Assembly (NCBI RefSeq): GCF_001625365.1
Contig: NZ_LJJF01000001.1
Span: forward strand, 2,232,001 to 2,296,000
Reading direction: 5' to 3'
Length of the DNA: 64,000 bases
DNA from: Streptomyces sp. MJM8645
GTDB taxonomy: Bacteria; Actinomycetota; Actinomycetes; Streptomycetales; Streptomycetaceae
Position 1 is the first letter of the stretch, and the number at the start of each line of letters is the position of its first letter. Below the pieces are notes generated by a model, which was given only the letters and a program-made list of their open reading frames with translations, searched no databases and was not told the DNA's origin. This document shows, in pieces, positions 62,275 through 64,000 of this stretch. A program made the translations under genes and the position numbers.

Positions 62275-64000
62275 GTGGCTTCCGGATCCGATCGCAACCC
62301 GATCATCATTGGCGGCCTTCCGAGTCAGGTCCCGGACTTCGATCCCGAGGAGACCGCGGAATGGCTGGAGTCGCTTGACGCGGCCATCGACGAGCGGGGG
62401 CGCGAGCGCGCCCGCTACCTGATGCTCCGCCTGATCGAGCGCGCCCGCGAGAAGCGTGTCGCCGTGCCCGAGATGCGCAGCACGGACTACGTCAACACCA
62501 TCGCGACCAAGGACGAGCCGTTCTTCCCCGGCAACGAGGAGATCGAGCGCAAGATCCTCAACGCGACCCGCTGGAACGCGGCCGTGATGGTCTCCCGGGC
62601 GCAGCGCCCGGGCATCGGCGTGGGCGGGCACATCGCCACCTTCGCCTCCTCCGCGTCGCTGTACGACGTCGGCTTCAACTACTTCTTCCGCGGCAAGGAC
62701 GCCGAGGGCGAGTCCGGCGACCAGATCTTCTTCCAGGGCCACGCCTCCCCCGGCATCTACGCCCGCGCGTTCCTGCTGGACCGACTGTCCGAGCAGCAGC
62801 TCGACGCGTTCCGCCAGGAGAAGTCGAAGGCCCCGTACGGCCTCTCCAGCTACCCGCACCCGCGGCTGATGCCGGACTTCTGGGAGTTCCCGACCGTGTC
62901 CATGGGCCTCGGCCCGCTCGGCGCGATCTACCAGGCCCGGATGAACCGCTACCTGGAGCACCGCGGGATCAAGGACACCTCCGACTCGCAGGTCTACGCC
63001 TTCCTCGGCGACGGCGAGATGGACGAGCCGGAGTCGCTGGGCCAGCTGTCGCTGGCCGCGCGCGAGGGCCTCGACAACCTGACCTTCGTGGTCAACTGCA
63101 ACCTGCAGCGCCTGGACGGCCCGGTCCGCGGCAACGGCAAGATCATCCAGGAGCTGGAGTCCCAGTTCCGGGGCGCCGGCTGGAACGTGATCAAGCTGGT
63201 CTGGGACCGCAGCTGGGACCCGCTGCTCGCGCAGGACCGCGACGGCGTCCTGGTCAACAAGCTGAACACCACGGTGGACGGCCAGTTCCAGACCTACGCC
63301 ACCGAGACCGGCCAGTACATCCGCGAGCACTTCTTCGGCAGCGACCTGCGCCTGCGCAAGATGGTCGAGAGCATGACCGACCAGCAGGTCCAGCACCTGG
63401 GTCGCGGCGGCCACGACCACAAGAAGATCTACGCGGCGTTCAAGGCGGCCCGCGAGCACCAGGGCCAGCCGACGGTCATCCTCGCCCAGACGGTCAAGGG
63501 CTGGACGCTCGGCCCCAACTTCGAGGGCCGCAACGCCACCCACCAGATGAAGAAGCTGACGGTCGAGGACCTGAAGCGCTTCCGCGACCGGCTGCACCTG
63601 CCGATCACCGACAAGCAGCTCGACGAGGGCTACCCGCCCTACTACCACCCGGGCCGCGACTCGGAAGAGATCCAGTACATGCACGACCGCCGCAGCGAGC
63701 TGGGCGGCTACGTGCCGACCCGCAAGGTGCGCCCGCGTCAGCTGGAACTGCCCGGCGACGACGCGTACAAGGCGGTCAAGAAGGGCTCCGGCAACCAGAC
63801 CATCGCCACCACCATGGCGTTCGTCCGGGTGCTCAAGGACCTCATGCGGGACAAGGGCATCGGCAACCGCTTCGTGCCGATCGCGCCCGACGAGTACCGC
63901 ACCTTCGGCATGGACTCGCTCTTCCCGTCGGCGAAGATCTACAACCCGCTCGGCCAGACCTACGAGTCGGTCGACCGCGACCTGCTGCTGGCCTACAAGG
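62275..64000 (+). CDS. aceE: Pyruvate dehydrogenase E1 component, AceE type (partial, 3' end outside the window)
   Basis: The first 575 codons of the homodimeric E1 are present. The enzyme decarboxylates pyruvate with thiamine diphosphate and passes the acetyl group to E2. The ThDP/Mg2+ motif GDGEMDE (245-251) with Asn274 (NCNLQRLDG), the [15 protein letters not shown] segment and [15 protein letters not shown] are all visible; the full protein is usually about 910 residues. GTG 62275 follows GAAGGAA. The open frame runs without stops to base 64000. Its regulator is unknown; see the palindrome at 62182. Confidence 0.97.
   Translation, partial: MASGSDRNPIIIGGLPSQVPDFDPEETAEWLESLDAAIDERGRERARYLMLRLIERAREKRVAVPEMRSTDYVNTIATKDEPFFPGNEEIERKILNATRWNAAVMVSRAQRPGIGVGGHIATFASSASLYDVGFNYFFRGKDAEGESGDQIFFQGHASPGIYARAFLLDRLSEQQLDAFRQEKSKAPYGLSSYPHPRLMPDFWEFPTVSMGLGPLGAIYQARMNRYLEHRGIKDTSDSQVYAFLGDGEMDEPESLGQLSLAAREGLDNLTFVVNCNLQRLDGPVRGNGKIIQELESQFRGAGWNVIKLVWDRSWDPLLAQDRDGVLVNKLNTTVDGQFQTYATETGQYIREHFFGSDLRLRKMVESMTDQQVQHLGRGGHDHKKIYAAFKAAREHQGQPTVILAQTVKGWTLGPNFEGRNATHQMKKLTVEDLKRFRDRLHLPITDKQLDEGYPPYYHPGRDSEEIQYMHDRRSELGGYVPTRKVRPRQLELPGDDAYKAVKKGSGNQTIATTMAFVRVLKDLMRDKGIGNRFVPIAPDEYRTFGMDSLFPSAKIYNPLGQTYESVDRDLLLAYK

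Noticed and set aside
61909..63684. Long minus-strand frame antisense to aceE
   Set aside because: Shadow of aceE codons; includes the promoter region and lacks any recognisable domain.

Overview
This window is a high-GC actinobacterial chromosome segment. Most genes use G or C in the third codon position, GTG and TTG starts are frequent, and typical Streptomycetaceae families are present (DUF2637, several TerD paralogues, an E1 pyruvate dehydrogenase of the single-chain AceE type, a DasR-like box at a chitinase, an LPXTG choice-of-anchor A protein). I place it in Streptomycetaceae (Streptomyces, Kitasatospora or a close relative); the genus cannot be fixed from the sequence alone.

Left part (1-6900): a VanX-like dipeptidase is followed by a degraded accessory zone. 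A partial copy of a small monooxygenase gene (872-1024) and its intact relative (4174-4503) lie in the same orientation around an A+T-richer 802-residue gene joining an Mrr-like nuclease domain to a STAND NTPase, a probable anti-phage sensor. A creatininase fragment, a P4-type primase fragment, a frameshifted serine resolvase and small orphan ORFs complete the zone.

6900-38300 is mostly ordinary chromosome: a cupin/MarR pair, an S41 lipoprotein, a 14-helix drug exporter fused to a MarR-like domain, a UPF0016 transporter behind a clear yybP-ykoY manganese riboswitch, a FetB-like permease, a protein O-mannosyltransferase, an MFS/MarR pair, a secreted chitinase, a tryptophan-to-anthranilate pair (tryptophan dioxygenase and kynureninase) with a divergent Lrp regulator, a sortase-anchored surface protein, a phosphopantetheinyl transferase, a TetR/AidB-like/amidohydrolase operon with a near-perfect palindromic operator, and two secreted proteases.

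38300-47100: a ClpC-like unfoldase, then a DyP peroxidase cluster (12-codon leader overlapping the peroxidase start, a frameshifted small ORF, a 185-residue partner), then a second accessory island. That island holds a ribbon-helix-helix-type regulator with repeats in its promoter, small unknown ORFs, a ScoMcrA-like modification-dependent HNH restriction enzyme, an IS1380 remnant and a broken tyrosine integrase ending beside tRNA-Val(TAC), which was probably its attachment site.

47200-64000: a coiled-coil membrane protein and an FmdB zinc ribbon lead into a tellurium-resistance/stress (ter) locus. One operon carries a CitE-like lyase, a fused double phosphoribosyltransferase (PRTase/TRSP plus StiP) and a HAD hydrolase. 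Around it are a TerD with a Pro/Gln-rich tail, a TerA-like protein, a DUF475 (TerC-like) membrane protein and two canonical TerD proteins. A DUF2637 protein lies inside this group. The window ends with a one-Cys-type peroxiredoxin, a DUF3052 protein and the first 575 codons of aceE.
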